From contig CBDDJS010000001.1 in the NCBI GenBank assembly GCA_965229785.1, forward strand, positions 3,100,001 to 3,164,000: DNA of 64,000 nt, given 5' to 3'. The notes beneath the pieces were generated by a model. The model ran no database searches. It was not told the DNA's origin and worked only from the letters and a program-made list of their open reading frames with translations. This document shows positions 44,398-54,599 of this stretch, in pieces. The number at the start of each line of letters is the position of its first letter. Position 1 is the stretch's first letter. The translations under genes were made by a program, and so were the position numbers. This DNA comes from JAWPMT01 sp965229785 (lineage in GTDB: Bacteria > Bacteroidota > Bacteroidia > Cytophagales > Cyclobacteriaceae).

Positions 44398-45587
44398 AAT
44401 GCTGGTTTTTCTAGTGATCCATAAGTCCTGCAGTCGCTACAAATTGTCGGTGCCAGAATGACTGCTGTATTGTAATTGGTTCCCGGCACAAAACCATCAG
44501 TAGGTGCAAAATCATAAATGAGGCGATTCCCAAATTCAAAGTCACCCGCAAGGATGTCGATGGTAGGTACCGTCTCCGTTAATTCAGCACAAAAGCCTAA
44601 AATCTTTTCTGCTGCAAATCCCTGATCCTTCCAAATTCCTCCTTCGAATATTTCATATGTTTCTGTCACTCCGGCTACTTCAAAATAGCCAAGCACGGGT
44701 TCTGAAAGATCATTGATATTTTGAATGTTGCCAATAAGCTGCCCCTTTTGTCGGTCGAAAAAAGATCCGGCAGACTCATTATTTTCCTGAAGGTCCTTAT
44801 AATACTGATAAGCAGTTCCGGATATTCGATAAGCTTTAAGGCTCAAAGAGTATTGACCCAGTAAATCAGGTTCATCCGTTTTCACAAATTCGATCGGAAA
44901 TTCCTGTAACGTGCTATTCACTTGCCCGCTTGTAGTTGCGATTAAGAGGCTTTCAGATGGTTTCTTAACATAACAACGTTCCAGAGGCGTAGACCTTCGG
45001 TCGATTTCGCCAGTGACCTCATTATAGTCATATAATGACGCAAAAGGCACCAGTACTTCATAATCCTCGACGTACTCGAACCTGTAATTATGGTTCTCTT
45101 CACTTACTCCTTCAATATCCGTCAAGAATTGGATCCCTATATCGAATCCCCCGCTGGTTTCTGATCGAAGCGTCAAAAACCTGCCATAAATATTCAATTC
45201 CTCTACAGGTGCCAGCAGTTCTTCTTCTTTAGATTGATATTGATTACCATCGGGTGTTTCAATGAATAGCTGGTACTTCCTTCCAATGATTGCCACAAAT
45301 AATTCACCGGGTTGATATAGCCCCGAACCCGACTCCCGAAATATTTCAATATTGCCCTGATCATCCCTTAATTCCACGCTGGCCCCGGATAATACTTCAG
45401 GTTCTATGCCATCCAGTGGATAGGAATACTGCAATTGAACAAACTGCTCTCCCGGCACATTCGTTACCTGAGCATCTATCACCAGTACTCTTCTTGTCTC
45501 AATCACCTCAAATTCATGAGGATTGATACAGGCGGTAAAGCCAAGGATAAATATGATTAGATAGTTTCTCAAAATTTCAAATTGCAT
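44388..45587 (-). CDS. DUF4249 lipoprotein, copy 1
   Basis: 399 residues. The ATG at 45587 starts a lipoprotein signal peptide ending GFTAC, and the mature part begins INPHEFEVIETRRVLVIDAQ, the DUF4249 pattern. DUF4249 proteins are encoded next to TonB receptors in Cytophagia and are probably surface-exposed partners in substrate capture; the substrate is unknown. It is about three-quarters identical by eye to the copy at 45727-46911. Its start lies in sequence that resembles the end of the TonB receptor gene, a sign of tandem duplication. Confidence 0.85.
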   Translation of the reverse strand: MQFEILRNYLIIFILGFTACINPHEFEVIETRRVLVIDAQVTNVPGEQFVQLQYSYPLDGIEPEVLSGASVELRDDQGNIEIFRESGSGLYQPGELFVAIIGRKYQLFIETPDGNQYQSKEEELLAPVEELNIYGRFLTLRSETSGGFDIGIQFLTDIEGVSEENHNYRFEYVEDYEVLVPFASLYDYNEVTGEIDRRSTPLERCYVKKPSESLLIATTSGQVNSTLQEFPIEFVKTDEPDLLGQYSLSLKAYRISGTAYQYYKDLQENNESAGSFFDRQKGQLIGNIQNINDLSEPVLGYFEVAGVTETYEIFEGGIWKDQGFAAEKILGFCAELTETVPTIDILAGDFEFGNRLIYDFAPTDGFVPGTNYNTAVILAPTICSDCRTYGSLEKPAFWD

Positions 45588-45736
45588 TTAGTTAATTGCG
45601 AATGCCCCGGAGAATTAAGCTTCATCAGTTCTTGGTCTGAATTACCATTACTGAAAGTCAGGGAACCCTTCTTTTGTGGCGCCATGTCAAGCATTAAAAA
45701 GCCGCCTCCTATCCCTATGATACTCCTTAGTCCCAA
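45569..45736 (-). pseudogene. Relic of MG2/plug-like gene joined to receptor 3' end (duplication scar)
   Basis: From the TTG at 45736 the frame reads GLRSIIGIGGGFLMLDMAPQK, matching the first 21 codons of the intact gene (GLRSIIIITVSFLTLDLIAQK), and it overlaps the end of DUF4249 copy 2 in the same way. About 34 codons later it ends CNLKF-stop, then GAGAAACTA, which matches the end of the TonB receptor (YNFKF-stop) and the start of DUF4249 copy 2. The body of the MG2/plug gene and most of a receptor gene appear to have been deleted between the two DUF4249 copies. Confidence 0.7.
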
Positions 45737-46911
45737 AATGACGGTTTTTCCAATGATCCATATAGTCTGCAATCGCTGCATGTCTTTGGAGACAGCACCG
45801 TCAATACGTTATAGGTAGTGCCCGGCACAAGTTCCTCGGTATCCGCGAGGCTATAAATCCATTGATTACTATAATCAATTTCACCGGCAAGGACGTCAAT
45901 CGTAGGTACTGTATCCGCCAATGTGTTACAAAAATCTAAAAAAAGATTTGGCGCAAACCCTTCTTCTTTCCATGTGCCTGATTCGAATATTTCGAAGGTT
46001 TCTGAAATTCCGGCCACTTCAAAGTAACCCAGCACAGGTTCTGTAGCGTTGTTGATATTTTGTATGTTACCGATCAGCTGACCTTTTTGTCGATCGAAAA
46101 ATGAACCGGCAGATTCGTTATTTTCCTGGAGGTCTTTATAATACTGATAAGCAGCTCCTGAGATCCGATAAGACTTAAGGGTCAATGAATACCTACCCAG
46201 TAAATCGGGTTCATCAATACTCACAAATTCAATCGGAAACTCACGCAATGTACTGCTCGTCTGACCACTTGTGGTTGCAATCAATAAGTCCTCGGAGGGT
46301 TGATTGATATAGCAACGACTGATGGATGTGGTCCTTCGATCGATGGTTCCCGTGGCCTCATTAAATTCAAACAGAGAGCCAAAAGGCACCATTAACTCAT
46401 AGTCTTCTACATATTCGAATCTGTAATTTTGATTCTCCTCATTGAAACCTTCAATGTCAGTCAGAAACTGAATCCCTTCATCGAAACCATCGCTGGTTTC
46501 TGATCTTAATGTTAAATACCTACCATAAATCGTCAATTCTTCAACGGGTGCCAAAAGTTCTTCTTCCCGGGATTGATATTGATTTCCGTCAGGGGTTTCA
46601 ATGAATAACTGGTATTTCCTTCCAACAATTCCCGCAAATTGTTCATCCGGTTGATATCGCCCGGATCCTGACTCCCGGAATGTTTCCGTATTGCCCTGAT
46701 CATCTCGCAGTTCCACACTCGCACCGGATAAGACTTCAGGCTCTATTCCATCTAGCGAATAGGAATATTGCAATTGAACAAACTGCTCTCCTGGCAAATT
46801 CGTCACTTGAGCATCTATCACCAATATTCTTCGCGTTTCAATCACCTCAAATTCATGAGGATTGATGCAAGCGGTAAGGCAAAGGATCAATATGACCTGG
46901 TAGTTTCTCAA
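45727..46911 (-). CDS. DUF4249 lipoprotein, copy 2
   Basis: 394 residues from a TTG at 46911 that overlaps the receptor's stop codon (TTGA). In copy 1 an ATG five codons further upstream serves as start; here that codon is TTA, so TTG is the likely start. The lipoprotein signal ends CLTAC and the mature part begins INPHEFEVIETRRILVIDAQ. The C-terminus ends SLEKPSFWD like copy 1. It is translated directly after the TonB receptor and is the receptor's most likely partner lipoprotein. Confidence 0.85.
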   Translation of the reverse strand: MRNYQVILILCLTACINPHEFEVIETRRILVIDAQVTNLPGEQFVQLQYSYSLDGIEPEVLSGASVELRDDQGNTETFRESGSGRYQPDEQFAGIVGRKYQLFIETPDGNQYQSREEELLAPVEELTIYGRYLTLRSETSDGFDEGIQFLTDIEGFNEENQNYRFEYVEDYELMVPFGSLFEFNEATGTIDRRTTSISRCYINQPSEDLLIATTSGQTSSTLREFPIEFVSIDEPDLLGRYSLTLKSYRISGAAYQYYKDLQENNESAGSFFDRQKGQLIGNIQNINNATEPVLGYFEVAGISETFEIFESGTWKEEGFAPNLFLDFCNTLADTVPTIDVLAGEIDYSNQWIYSLADTEELVPGTTYNVLTVLSPKTCSDCRLYGSLEKPSFWD

Positions 46912-49664
46912 AACTTGAAATTGTAAGTAACCGTCGGAATAGGAGTCGGGAAGATGCTCAGCTCATATCCTTTTATTTCTTCTTCATCGACCTCAAAGAA
47001 GATCGAGTAAATGTTATCTCTTCCCAGTAAATTATACACGGAAAACGACCAGGAGGAATGTGTGAACTTTTTCAGTTTGTGGCTCGCATTAATATTGATG
47101 CCAAGGTCAACCCTGAAATAATCAGGGATCCTGAATTCATTCCTTTCGGAGTAAAGTATATTTTCTGACGACTTGAAATCCCATTTACCCACCGGGTAAG
47201 TGATTGGAATTCCACTTGAATATACCATATTCAGAGTGACCGTAAATCGGCTCGAAAACTTATAGTTAGTCACTGAATTGATGTAATGAGGTTTGTCATA
47301 ACCTGTAGGGAAAAAGGCCCCGCCATTGATGATCTCCGAGGGATTATTCCCATCGAGTCGAATAAACGATCTGGAAAATGTATAATTCAACCATCCGCTC
47401 AGCCAACCGTTAGATTTTGAGACAGAAAACTCTACACCATAGGATTTTCCATCTCCCTGTAACAAGTCTGTTTCCAAAGTCGGATTGAATTGGAGCTCAG
47501 CTCCTGTCTTAAAATCCAGGAGGTTCTGAATATTCTTATAGTAGGCTTCAACAGATACCTCGATAAGGTCTTTCCCGAAAATATTCCTAAAAAAGCCAAC
47601 CGAAAACTGATCCGCCAATTGAGGAGCGATAAATGGCCCTGATAGTCGCCAAACGTCTGTCGGGGCTATCGATGCCGCATTTAACAATAAGTGCATGTTC
47701 TGCCTGGTTCGGCCATAGCCTACTTTCAAGGAACTCGTTGGATTCACAATATACCGTCCCTGAAGTCTGAATTCCGGACCGTGATTTTGATGAATGATAT
47801 CCCCCTGGTCGTAAGTCTTACTACCTATAATCGTTGAAGACTGACGTGGCTGTCCTTCCTCATAAATGTTGATTTCGGTTGGACCGTATGAGGTAAAAAC
47901 TGAATACCTGATACCACCGTCAATAGCCAGTTTGTCAGAAAAACTGTAAGAAGCGGAAACATATGGTGCTACTTCAAGGGCTTTTTCTTCGTCTAGTGTT
48001 TCCTCTTCTATCAGAGAAGTGGGACCTTCAGGAGTTTTCTTCCCCGGATTAAGGGTATAGGTTTTTGTCTCAGCGCCAAACTTAAAGTTGAGTTTATCAT
48101 TGATGTAGTAGTCAAACTTCGCCGCAGTTCTAAATTCATTAACAGACAAGTCCACATTGAACGCCTGAGTTGGCAAAACATCAAAGCTGGACTGGTAGTT
48201 AAAGTGGCTATTTCCGACCTCCAGAATCCCGAATAAATTATCATTAAAAACGTGTTTCCAACTCGCCCCAATGACTTTGTTTTCATAAGCAAAGTCGCTA
48301 AAAGACAGCAGTGTATCGGATTGGATCTTGAAAGCGTCGTAGCTATAATATCCGGTTACGGCTAACTCATCCTTTTCACTCAGCTTAGTGTGAGTTTTTA
48401 CTGTAAAATCGTAAAAGGAAACTTCATTATTACCAAGGGAGGAATTCTTAAATTGATCCAGAATGTACTGTGAGTATGTTCCTCTCCCATTTACTAAAAT
48501 GCTCGTTCCGGCTCCGTTAACAGGGCCCTCCAATTGCACCTGAGAAGTCACTAATCCGATTCCTCCACTCAGTTCAAGTTGTTTATCATTGGGCTTTTTC
48601 GACTTTATATCAAACACGGAAGAAAGCCTTCCTCCATACTCTGCCGGGATCCCATTTTTATAGAGCGACAGTCCGCCAACCCCGCGAGAATTAAAAGCTG
48701 AGAAAAACCCGAAGAAATGGTTGGTCGTAAAAACGGTGTTGTTATCCAGCAAAAAAAGGTTTTGATCTGCTTTTCCTCCTCGTATGTTAATTCCCGCTGA
48801 GCCCTCTCCAACATTCTGGACGCCAGCAGTTGAAGTGGCCACACGTATGATGTCCTTCTCGCCCAAAAATGTGGGCAGAATAGAAATTTGTTTCGGCTCA
48901 ATGGTTGTTAACCCTATTTGTACCGCCTCGATGTTCCGATCCCTTTGCGCACTTACAATCACCTCTTCTAAAGCCACGACATCTATTTTGAGCTTCACAT
49001 CAAGTGATCCATCGGAAAATAAATTGATTTTTCGCTTGGTGTCAATCGTGGTGATGGATTGAAAGTGCAATTCATTAACACCGCTTGGCAACTGGATGCT
49101 ATACCGCCCTTCTTCATCGGTTATTGTACTAATAAATGGTTCAGTTGAAAATAGGTATACCCCCTCTACCGGACCATTTTCTGTGGTAACCTGCCCCTGT
49201 ACCGTACTCTTGCTCCCTCTTTCGTACTTCTTGATGTTACCAATGACATGAACCCGATTTTCCACATCATCATCGTCGGTATTATTCTGAAATATGAAGT
49301 TCTCCAAAAATTCAGATGATTGGCTTTCTTCCTGCACTTCCGCTTGCTGTATTTCCGGCACCAAAATGGTCGTGTTCGAAAGGAGGATTACATCACCATC
49401 ATTCAAATAAAAGTTGAGTCTGGTGTCTTGCAGCAGCAGGCTGATAGCCTCTTTATCGCTTAGCTCAGGATTGATGCGTTCTTTTAAAATATTGACGTTT
49501 TCCAGCCACTCCTTTCGGTAAAAGAAGTCCAAATGATCCTTGGACCGCTCAATCTCCATGATTGCCTGGGACAGTGGAATACTATCACTTACTATTGGCG
49601 ACTCCTGAGCCAAACACGCGTTGATCGTAGCGAAGTATAATAATATTTTACTAACAAATCTCAT
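46908..49664 (-). CDS. TonB-dependent receptor with STN and carboxypeptidase-like domains
   Basis: 918 residues with a signal peptide (ILLYFATINACLAQ). An STN domain (about 25-95: IPLSQAIMEIERSKDHLDFF...GDVILLS) comes first, then a carboxypeptidase-like beta-sandwich (STVQGQVTTENGPVEGVYL), a plug domain (AGINIRGGKADQNLFLLDNN, GGRLSSVFDIKSK) and a 22-strand barrel ending in an aromatic residue (VTYNFKF). It would import a TonB-energised substrate across the outer membrane; STN domains can also signal to anti-sigma factors, but no FecR/sigma pair is near. Start and stop overlap the genes on both sides (ATGA and TTGA), so it is translated with them. Confidence 0.92.
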   Translation of the reverse strand: MRFVSKILLYFATINACLAQESPIVSDSIPLSQAIMEIERSKDHLDFFYRKEWLENVNILKERINPELSDKEAISLLLQDTRLNFYLNDGDVILLSNTTILVPEIQQAEVQEESQSSEFLENFIFQNNTDDDDVENRVHVIGNIKKYERGSKSTVQGQVTTENGPVEGVYLFSTEPFISTITDEEGRYSIQLPSGVNELHFQSITTIDTKRKINLFSDGSLDVKLKIDVVALEEVIVSAQRDRNIEAVQIGLTTIEPKQISILPTFLGEKDIIRVATSTAGVQNVGEGSAGINIRGGKADQNLFLLDNNTVFTTNHFFGFFSAFNSRGVGGLSLYKNGIPAEYGGRLSSVFDIKSKKPNDKQLELSGGIGLVTSQVQLEGPVNGAGTSILVNGRGTYSQYILDQFKNSSLGNNEVSFYDFTVKTHTKLSEKDELAVTGYYSYDAFKIQSDTLLSFSDFAYENKVIGASWKHVFNDNLFGILEVGNSHFNYQSSFDVLPTQAFNVDLSVNEFRTAAKFDYYINDKLNFKFGAETKTYTLNPGKKTPEGPTSLIEEETLDEEKALEVAPYVSASYSFSDKLAIDGGIRYSVFTSYGPTEINIYEEGQPRQSSTIIGSKTYDQGDIIHQNHGPEFRLQGRYIVNPTSSLKVGYGRTRQNMHLLLNAASIAPTDVWRLSGPFIAPQLADQFSVGFFRNIFGKDLIEVSVEAYYKNIQNLLDFKTGAELQFNPTLETDLLQGDGKSYGVEFSVSKSNGWLSGWLNYTFSRSFIRLDGNNPSEIINGGAFFPTGYDKPHYINSVTNYKFSSRFTVTLNMVYSSGIPITYPVGKWDFKSSENILYSERNEFRIPDYFRVDLGININASHKLKKFTHSSWSFSVYNLLGRDNIYSIFFEVDEEEIKGYELSIFPTPIPTVTYNFKF

Positions 49665-50386
49665 TCGACAATCGAATCACAATAGTTTAAAATGGACGAA
49701 AGAAACGACGCTTTCCTTTTTCTGGATAAAGTGAAGGAGTTGTTTTCTCTCATGAATCTTTTGATATCCTTTTTGAGGTTCGGGAATATCCTGTACAAAG
49801 AAGAAACTTGTCGGTAGTTATAGATCTGGCCCTTGTACCGGATATAGTAATGGGTGTTCTTATTGAATTGATAAACTGTTCCTGCTGGCTGTCCAATTTT
49901 GAATTCTTTGGCGAAGCAATCGATACTTTCTCCCTGCATGATCACTTTGTAAAAACCCTTTTGTCCAATGTTAGCATGTTCAAAACTCAAAAACTTGTCA
50001 TTGTGAATGGTAAATGAATCGATCTTGCTTTGATCGATAAGCAGTGATTTCACACCAGCCTTTTCCATATTGAGGTTTCTCACCAACAGCATATCCTCGG
50101 ATGTATTGTAGATGATATCTACTCTCGAAAAGTGTCTCCCCTCATAAGTGACTTCTCCATAATAGTCCCATCCCGTTTTATAGAAGGGTGTATGATATTG
50201 CGTTATCAACTCCTCTTTTTCGTCATAGTGGTAGACTCCATTCATAAGAGGAGCTTCACTATTTTCCGTGATTCCATTGTACCATGTATCCAGGTTTCCA
50301 CTCAAGGATGGAAATTGGTTAAAATCCTGTGCAGCGAGTCCACTGATTACGAAAAAATGGACAAGGAGAATCAGTAATTTCTTCAA
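49661..50386 (-). CDS. Secreted protein of unknown function, first gene of the receptor operon
   Basis: 241 residues with a signal peptide (LLILLVHFFVISGLAAQ). The mature domain carries MNGVYHYDEKEELITQYHTP and ends in a helical tail with LSSILNYCDSIVE; the family is not recognised. Its stop overlaps the receptor's start (ATGA). The position at the head of a DUF4249/TonB receptor operon suggests it works at the same outer-membrane complex. Confidence 0.75.
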   Translation of the reverse strand: MKKLLILLVHFFVISGLAAQDFNQFPSLSGNLDTWYNGITENSEAPLMNGVYHYDEKEELITQYHTPFYKTGWDYYGEVTYEGRHFSRVDIIYNTSEDMLLVRNLNMEKAGVKSLLIDQSKIDSFTIHNDKFLSFEHANIGQKGFYKVIMQGESIDCFAKEFKIGQPAGTVYQFNKNTHYYIRYKGQIYNYRQVSSLYRIFPNLKKDIKRFMRENNSFTLSRKRKASFLSSILNYCDSIVE

Positions 50387-50669
50387 CGCTTTGTTAGGTT
50401 TCGGAGGTTATTCAGAAACAGTGAAACAAACGTACCTATGGTTCACCCTTAAGGGATGATCACTATCTTTTAAAAAACTATATCGGCTTTACATCAACGG
50501 ACATTTTCCATATACCAATAGCAGAAATGCACCGTTTTTCGTCGCAACCAACAGCATTTGTTTTCATCCTGAAATGAGGGTTATTTTCATTAGTTCGAAA
50601 CGAGCAAATACCGGAAGTACGGTATTGACCGACGATCATTAAACGCATTTCTTTGGTCATAAAATCACC

Positions 50670-51230
50670 ATGGAGTACACTTTCAGAAAATCTGCATTTG
50701 AAAAAGAAAAAACCTACACACTTACTAAGGAAGGTATTGAAGTGACTGACCATGAAGGGGCCAAATATTTGTATGAATATGTAAATGTCATTGAGGTTAA
50801 AACGTCTTATGCTGCGTCAAAAAACAATTCGTTTTATCAGTGTGCAGTAAAAATGGCTAATGGGGCTTCCTTGTTATTAAAGTCACAACACTACCGGGGA
50901 CTTGCTGATTTTGAGGACCGCAATGAAGCGTATAGTGTATTTGTAACCAGATTCCATAATCTCTTGGCGGCAGCTAACCCCCTTGTTGTTTACAAAAAAG
51001 GGATTGGCTTGGTGGGTTACATTGCAAGCATGCTCATATTTGTCATCGCCGGCCTGATACTCCCAATTATTTCGATTGGCGCTCTTTTCACAGGGAGTCT
51101 GTTATACGGAATAGTAGGTATACTTGCGAGTATATTCCTGATGATCAAAATGGTACGATATGCCAGAAAAAATAAACCAGGCAAATACGCGCCAAATGAT
51201 ATTCCCGGAAATCTATTGCCTGGAATATAG
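50670..51230 (+). CDS. Membrane protein with N-terminal PH-like region
   Basis: 186 residues. The N-terminal 105 residues are soluble and read like a short beta domain ending in a helix (YSVFVTRFHNLLAAANP), followed by two membrane helices at about 112-135 and 140-160 and a basic C-terminus (RYARKNKPGKYAPND). No named family is recognised. It is convergent with the M1 peptidase gene, and the 283-base gap upstream (50387-50669) shows no other gene. Confidence 0.65.
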   Translation: MEYTFRKSAFEKEKTYTLTKEGIEVTDHEGAKYLYEYVNVIEVKTSYAASKNNSFYQCAVKMANGASLLLKSQHYRGLADFEDRNEAYSVFVTRFHNLLAAANPLVVYKKGIGLVGYIASMLIFVIAGLILPIISIGALFTGSLLYGIVGILASIFLMIKMVRYARKNKPGKYAPNDIPGNLLPGI

Positions 51231-51281
51231 GTTTTCAGGCCTGGCTAATCCGGAACTCAATCAACCTTCGAAAATAAAAAA

Positions 51282-51306
51282 ACCCTCCGCGGAGTACCGG
51301 GAGGGT
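51282..51306 (-). terminator. Rho-independent terminator of the M1 peptidase gene
   Basis: ACCCTCC-N11-GGAGGGT forms a 7-bp stem, followed on the minus strand by a run of T (complement of 51271-51281). It lies 30 bp past the peptidase stop. Confidence 0.65.
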
Positions 51307-51336
51307 AATACATGAGGGCTTAAACCCATTAGTATA

Positions 51337-53562
51337 TCATTGCTTATTCTTAAACCTTTCGAAGGCATCCTGACCCTCTACTTTCGGGAACACGTTGTTG
51401 TTCATATCCACATCCGCAATTTCCTGATTGGGATCCACGACAATGTTTGCCACTTCTTTCTCCTTTAAGAAAGAATGCTTGTATTCTGCTTCATTATGCC
51501 TCCAAACTTCTGCAGGAAGTACTTCTCTTTCAGTTGTGCCATCCGCATAAGTCCACTCAATGATGATGGGCATGACCAAACCTCCACGGTTTTTGAAAGT
51601 AATAACGTAGATATTTTTTCCAGCCAGAGAAGCCTGCAATTCTTCCTCGTTAATACGGCTAGTGAATTGACCGTAGAAACCATCGGCGGTAGGAAGGACA
51701 GAGATCATCTCGGGACCATTACTAAAATCGTTTCCTTGCGAATTGCCAGCCCCTGATATTTTGGTGGATTTCCCTTTCTTAGGTTGATTTTCCAACGTGC
51801 CTTCCTCCTGAATGGTCTGATACCATTTTACTTCGGCCAGTTCAATATCTACATTGTCCGTAGTGAAATACCATCCTCTCCAGAACCAGTCCAGGTCCGT
51901 AGCCGTCACATCTTCAATGGTTCTGAACATATCTGCCGGATTGGGATGCTTGAACTTCCATCGATTGGCATATTCCTTAAAAGCTTCATCAAACAACTCC
52001 TGGCCAATGATGGAATTTCTCAGCATCTGGAATCCCACGGTAGGTTTCTGGTAGAAGTTACTACCCATTTGCGCCAGAAGGTCATTATCGGCATTGGTCA
52101 TGATTGGGCGAAGAATACTTTTATCACCCTTCATAAAGGGAACGATACTTTTCGGTACAGTGTGGCTCCACTGTGGGTATCGTTCTGCCAATGTTTTTTG
52201 ATGAACGTAGGTGTTCAACCCTTCATCCATCCACATCCACTTTCTTTCATCAGAACTCACGATCATCGGAAACCAGTTATGACCTACCTCATGCACAATC
52301 GTACTGGTCATACCTTGTCTGGCTTGTTCAGATATCTTCCCATTGACGGGTCGACCTCCGTTGAAGGATATCATGGGATACTCAATGCCGATGTTAGACG
52401 TATTGACAGAGATACAAACTGGGTAGGGATAATCAAAAGTGGTTTCAGAATACACTTCAATGGCATTTTTGATAGCCATGGTAGATTCCTCCGTCCAGAC
52501 GGGTAAACCTTCTTTCGGGTAGAAACTCATGGCCAAAACATCGTTCGTCGGAAGCTTCACTGCCATGGCGTCCCAAATGAATTTTCGAGAGGTAGCGAAG
52601 GCTACGTCCCTTACATTTTCCGCCCGGAACTTCCAGGTTTTTGTAGTTTTCGATTTCTTTTTCTCATTTTTCCTTGCTTCTTCAGGAGTTACAATCATTA
52701 CCAGTTTGTCAGTGGATTGTCGCGCCTGACTCAGGCGTTCCATTTGGGTGGAAGTCAGGACTTCTGACTCATTGACCAGAGCTCCGGTGGAAGCTACAAT
52801 ATGGTCAGACGGAACTGTGATCTCCACGTCATAATCTCCGAATTCCAGGGCAAACTCACCCAATTTCTGGAACTGCTTATTTTGCCAACCTTCCGTGTCA
52901 TTGTACACAGCCATCCTTGGGAACCAATGCCCCAGTAAAAAGACTTTGTTATCATCTTCTGGAAAGTATTCGTAACCTTCCCGGGAGAGCAAATAGTCTG
53001 CCCGGTTGGTAATGAAATTCTTCCACTTGATCGAAAAAGTGATTTGCGAATTGGATTTTAGAGGCTCCGGCAGGTCCAAGCGCATCATGGTTTTGATTTC
53101 ACGATACTTAAGGTCTTTGCCCGCTTCATCTTTTACAGAAAGTATTTCAGTACCCGCAGGGAAATCAATAGCCCTTAAGATGCGTTGGGCTTGTAGTGAA
53201 GTAATGCTGTCTTTTACGCCGCCGTAGACATAATTGAAATCAGAGCCGTCTTTCCTGTTAACATTCTGCTCCAGATTGATCCATAGGAATTTTAAGGCAT
53301 CTGGTGAGTTGTTGTAATAAGTAATGGTCTCTTCACCTTCGAGAATATTGTTGTTTTCATCAATGGTGGCCTTAATTTGATAATCGGCGCGTTGTTGCCA
53401 ATATTCTGCACCGGGAGTTCCCGAAGCCGTACGATAAGGACTTGGTGGTTCAATGAGGCGATCAATCGCTTCAAATTTTCCGGCATAAGGAGGTGTTTCC
53501 TGGGCAAACAGAGAAAGGCTGATTGCAAAAACAAAGAAAGTGCTAAGGACAATGTTTTTCAT
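51337..53562 (-). CDS. Secreted M1 family metallopeptidase
   Basis: 741 residues with a signal peptide (LSTFFVFAISLSLFAQ). The M1 fold is clear: the zinc motif HEVGHNW with the third ligand Glu in WMWMDEGLNTYVH, both intact. An N-terminal beta domain (WQQRADYQIKATIDENNNIL) precedes it and a beta-rich C-terminal region follows. It should cut N-terminal residues from peptides in the periplasm or outside the cell. It is transcribed alone, with a terminator directly downstream. Confidence 0.88.
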   Translation of the reverse strand: MKNIVLSTFFVFAISLSLFAQETPPYAGKFEAIDRLIEPPSPYRTASGTPGAEYWQQRADYQIKATIDENNNILEGEETITYYNNSPDALKFLWINLEQNVNRKDGSDFNYVYGGVKDSITSLQAQRILRAIDFPAGTEILSVKDEAGKDLKYREIKTMMRLDLPEPLKSNSQITFSIKWKNFITNRADYLLSREGYEYFPEDDNKVFLLGHWFPRMAVYNDTEGWQNKQFQKLGEFALEFGDYDVEITVPSDHIVASTGALVNESEVLTSTQMERLSQARQSTDKLVMIVTPEEARKNEKKKSKTTKTWKFRAENVRDVAFATSRKFIWDAMAVKLPTNDVLAMSFYPKEGLPVWTEESTMAIKNAIEVYSETTFDYPYPVCISVNTSNIGIEYPMISFNGGRPVNGKISEQARQGMTSTIVHEVGHNWFPMIVSSDERKWMWMDEGLNTYVHQKTLAERYPQWSHTVPKSIVPFMKGDKSILRPIMTNADNDLLAQMGSNFYQKPTVGFQMLRNSIIGQELFDEAFKEYANRWKFKHPNPADMFRTIEDVTATDLDWFWRGWYFTTDNVDIELAEVKWYQTIQEEGTLENQPKKGKSTKISGAGNSQGNDFSNGPEMISVLPTADGFYGQFTSRINEEELQASLAGKNIYVITFKNRGGLVMPIIIEWTYADGTTEREVLPAEVWRHNEAEYKHSFLKEKEVANIVVDPNQEIADVDMNNNVFPKVEGQDAFERFKNKQ

Positions 53563-53743
53563 GAAAAAAGGTTTAGCCCGAAGGCGTTAGACCAGCCAAG
53601 ATATATTTTTTCGAATTGCACTGAAGTAGGTTTCTAGTTGACCGGTACATTTTTTCCGTAAGTGATCTTTAAGGCCATAAACGGAACTAAAAAATGGCAG
53701 GCCAAAGGTCGACTCACTCACCAGATGAGGAAAACTGAGGGCT

Positions 53744-54457
53744 TTAGAAATTCATTCCCTCATTGACAGGATGGACCTCTTCGCAGCCCTCGTATTCAAA
53801 AGTCACTTCTCCCCTCTTCGCATCAAGCATCAGCCTATGTCTGGCGCCAGCCATATTTGCGTTACCAGTCTCATACCCTGCATCACCCTGGTACATACAA
53901 ATGTAGATGCCGTCTTTTTGATCAACCACAGGCAATATATATAAGGGTTTAACCTGGCTTATGACCTGCCTGGCCTCTGCAACTGATCTACACTGACTTA
54001 TCAACTGTAAACTCATTAGGGTTGGAGGCATCATTGCCAGTTTTCCAGCTTTGAACAGGTCAATCGCTTCCTGGGGGTGTATCCAAAGGTGTTGTTTAAT
54101 TTCCTGATCATCAATGATTACTTCGGGAGCATGATTGGGTAATACCCCAAAGAAAAACCAGGTTGAAAAGCGTCGTGGTTCTGCCATGGGGGTCGTCCAG
54201 TGTCTAAAGAATATCAGATCACCCAGAGAAATATCCATGTTCGTTTCCTCCTTGGTTTCTCTAACGGCTGCGAGCCTGGCAGCGTCTATCTTTTCTTTTC
54301 CCCATTTGATTTCTTCGGGCTCAATTTTCCCTCCGGGAAACACCCAAAATCCGCCAGCGAAATTCAACGATTTACTCCTCTTCAATAATAAAACCTCCAA
54401 TTGACCTTCCACATCACGACACAGCATAATGGTGGAAGCAGGTACTGCTTCAATCAT
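53744..54457 (-). CDS. NUDIX hydrolase
   Basis: 237 residues. The Nudix box is FPGGKIEPEEIKWGKEKI followed by VRETKEETNMDI: the REtxEE core is intact, but the loop between GG and RE is longer than usual, as in the NUDT19-like group with acyl-CoA as a possible substrate. The N-terminus ASTIMLCRDVEGQLEVLLLKR is typical. The product hydrolyses a nucleoside-diphosphate-linked compound in the cytoplasm; the exact substrate is unknown. It stands alone. Confidence 0.83.
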   Translation of the reverse strand: MIEAVPASTIMLCRDVEGQLEVLLLKRSKSLNFAGGFWVFPGGKIEPEEIKWGKEKIDAARLAAVRETKEETNMDISLGDLIFFRHWTTPMAEPRRFSTWFFFGVLPNHAPEVIIDDQEIKQHLWIHPQEAIDLFKAGKLAMMPPTLMSLQLISQCRSVAEARQVISQVKPLYILPVVDQKDGIYICMYQGDAGYETGNANMAGARHRLMLDAKRGEVTFEYEGCEEVHPVNEGMNF

Positions 54458-54599
54458 CAGCCGGCAAATTTAGTTTAACAGAGAATTATGTGAAGTCAGC
54501 CAATTGTAGAAGTGTCTTCCATTATAAGGATCGGTCATAAAATCTACCTATAAGGTTCTTTTGATTCGAATTGTTGATATTGTAGTAAAGTTCTTCGAT

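Noticed and set aside
46908..49664. SusC/SusD polysaccharide locus
   Set aside because: The receptor has an STN domain and DUF4249 partners but no SusD-type lipoprotein, so a classical Sus locus is not supported.
50478..50753. 91-codon minus-strand frame upstream of the 186-residue membrane protein
   Set aside because: It overlaps that gene's start and has an odd Cys/Phe-rich composition; taken as chance.
51784..52506. 240-codon plus-strand frame
   Set aside because: It lies opposite the conserved catalytic region of the M1 peptidase, which explains the open frame.
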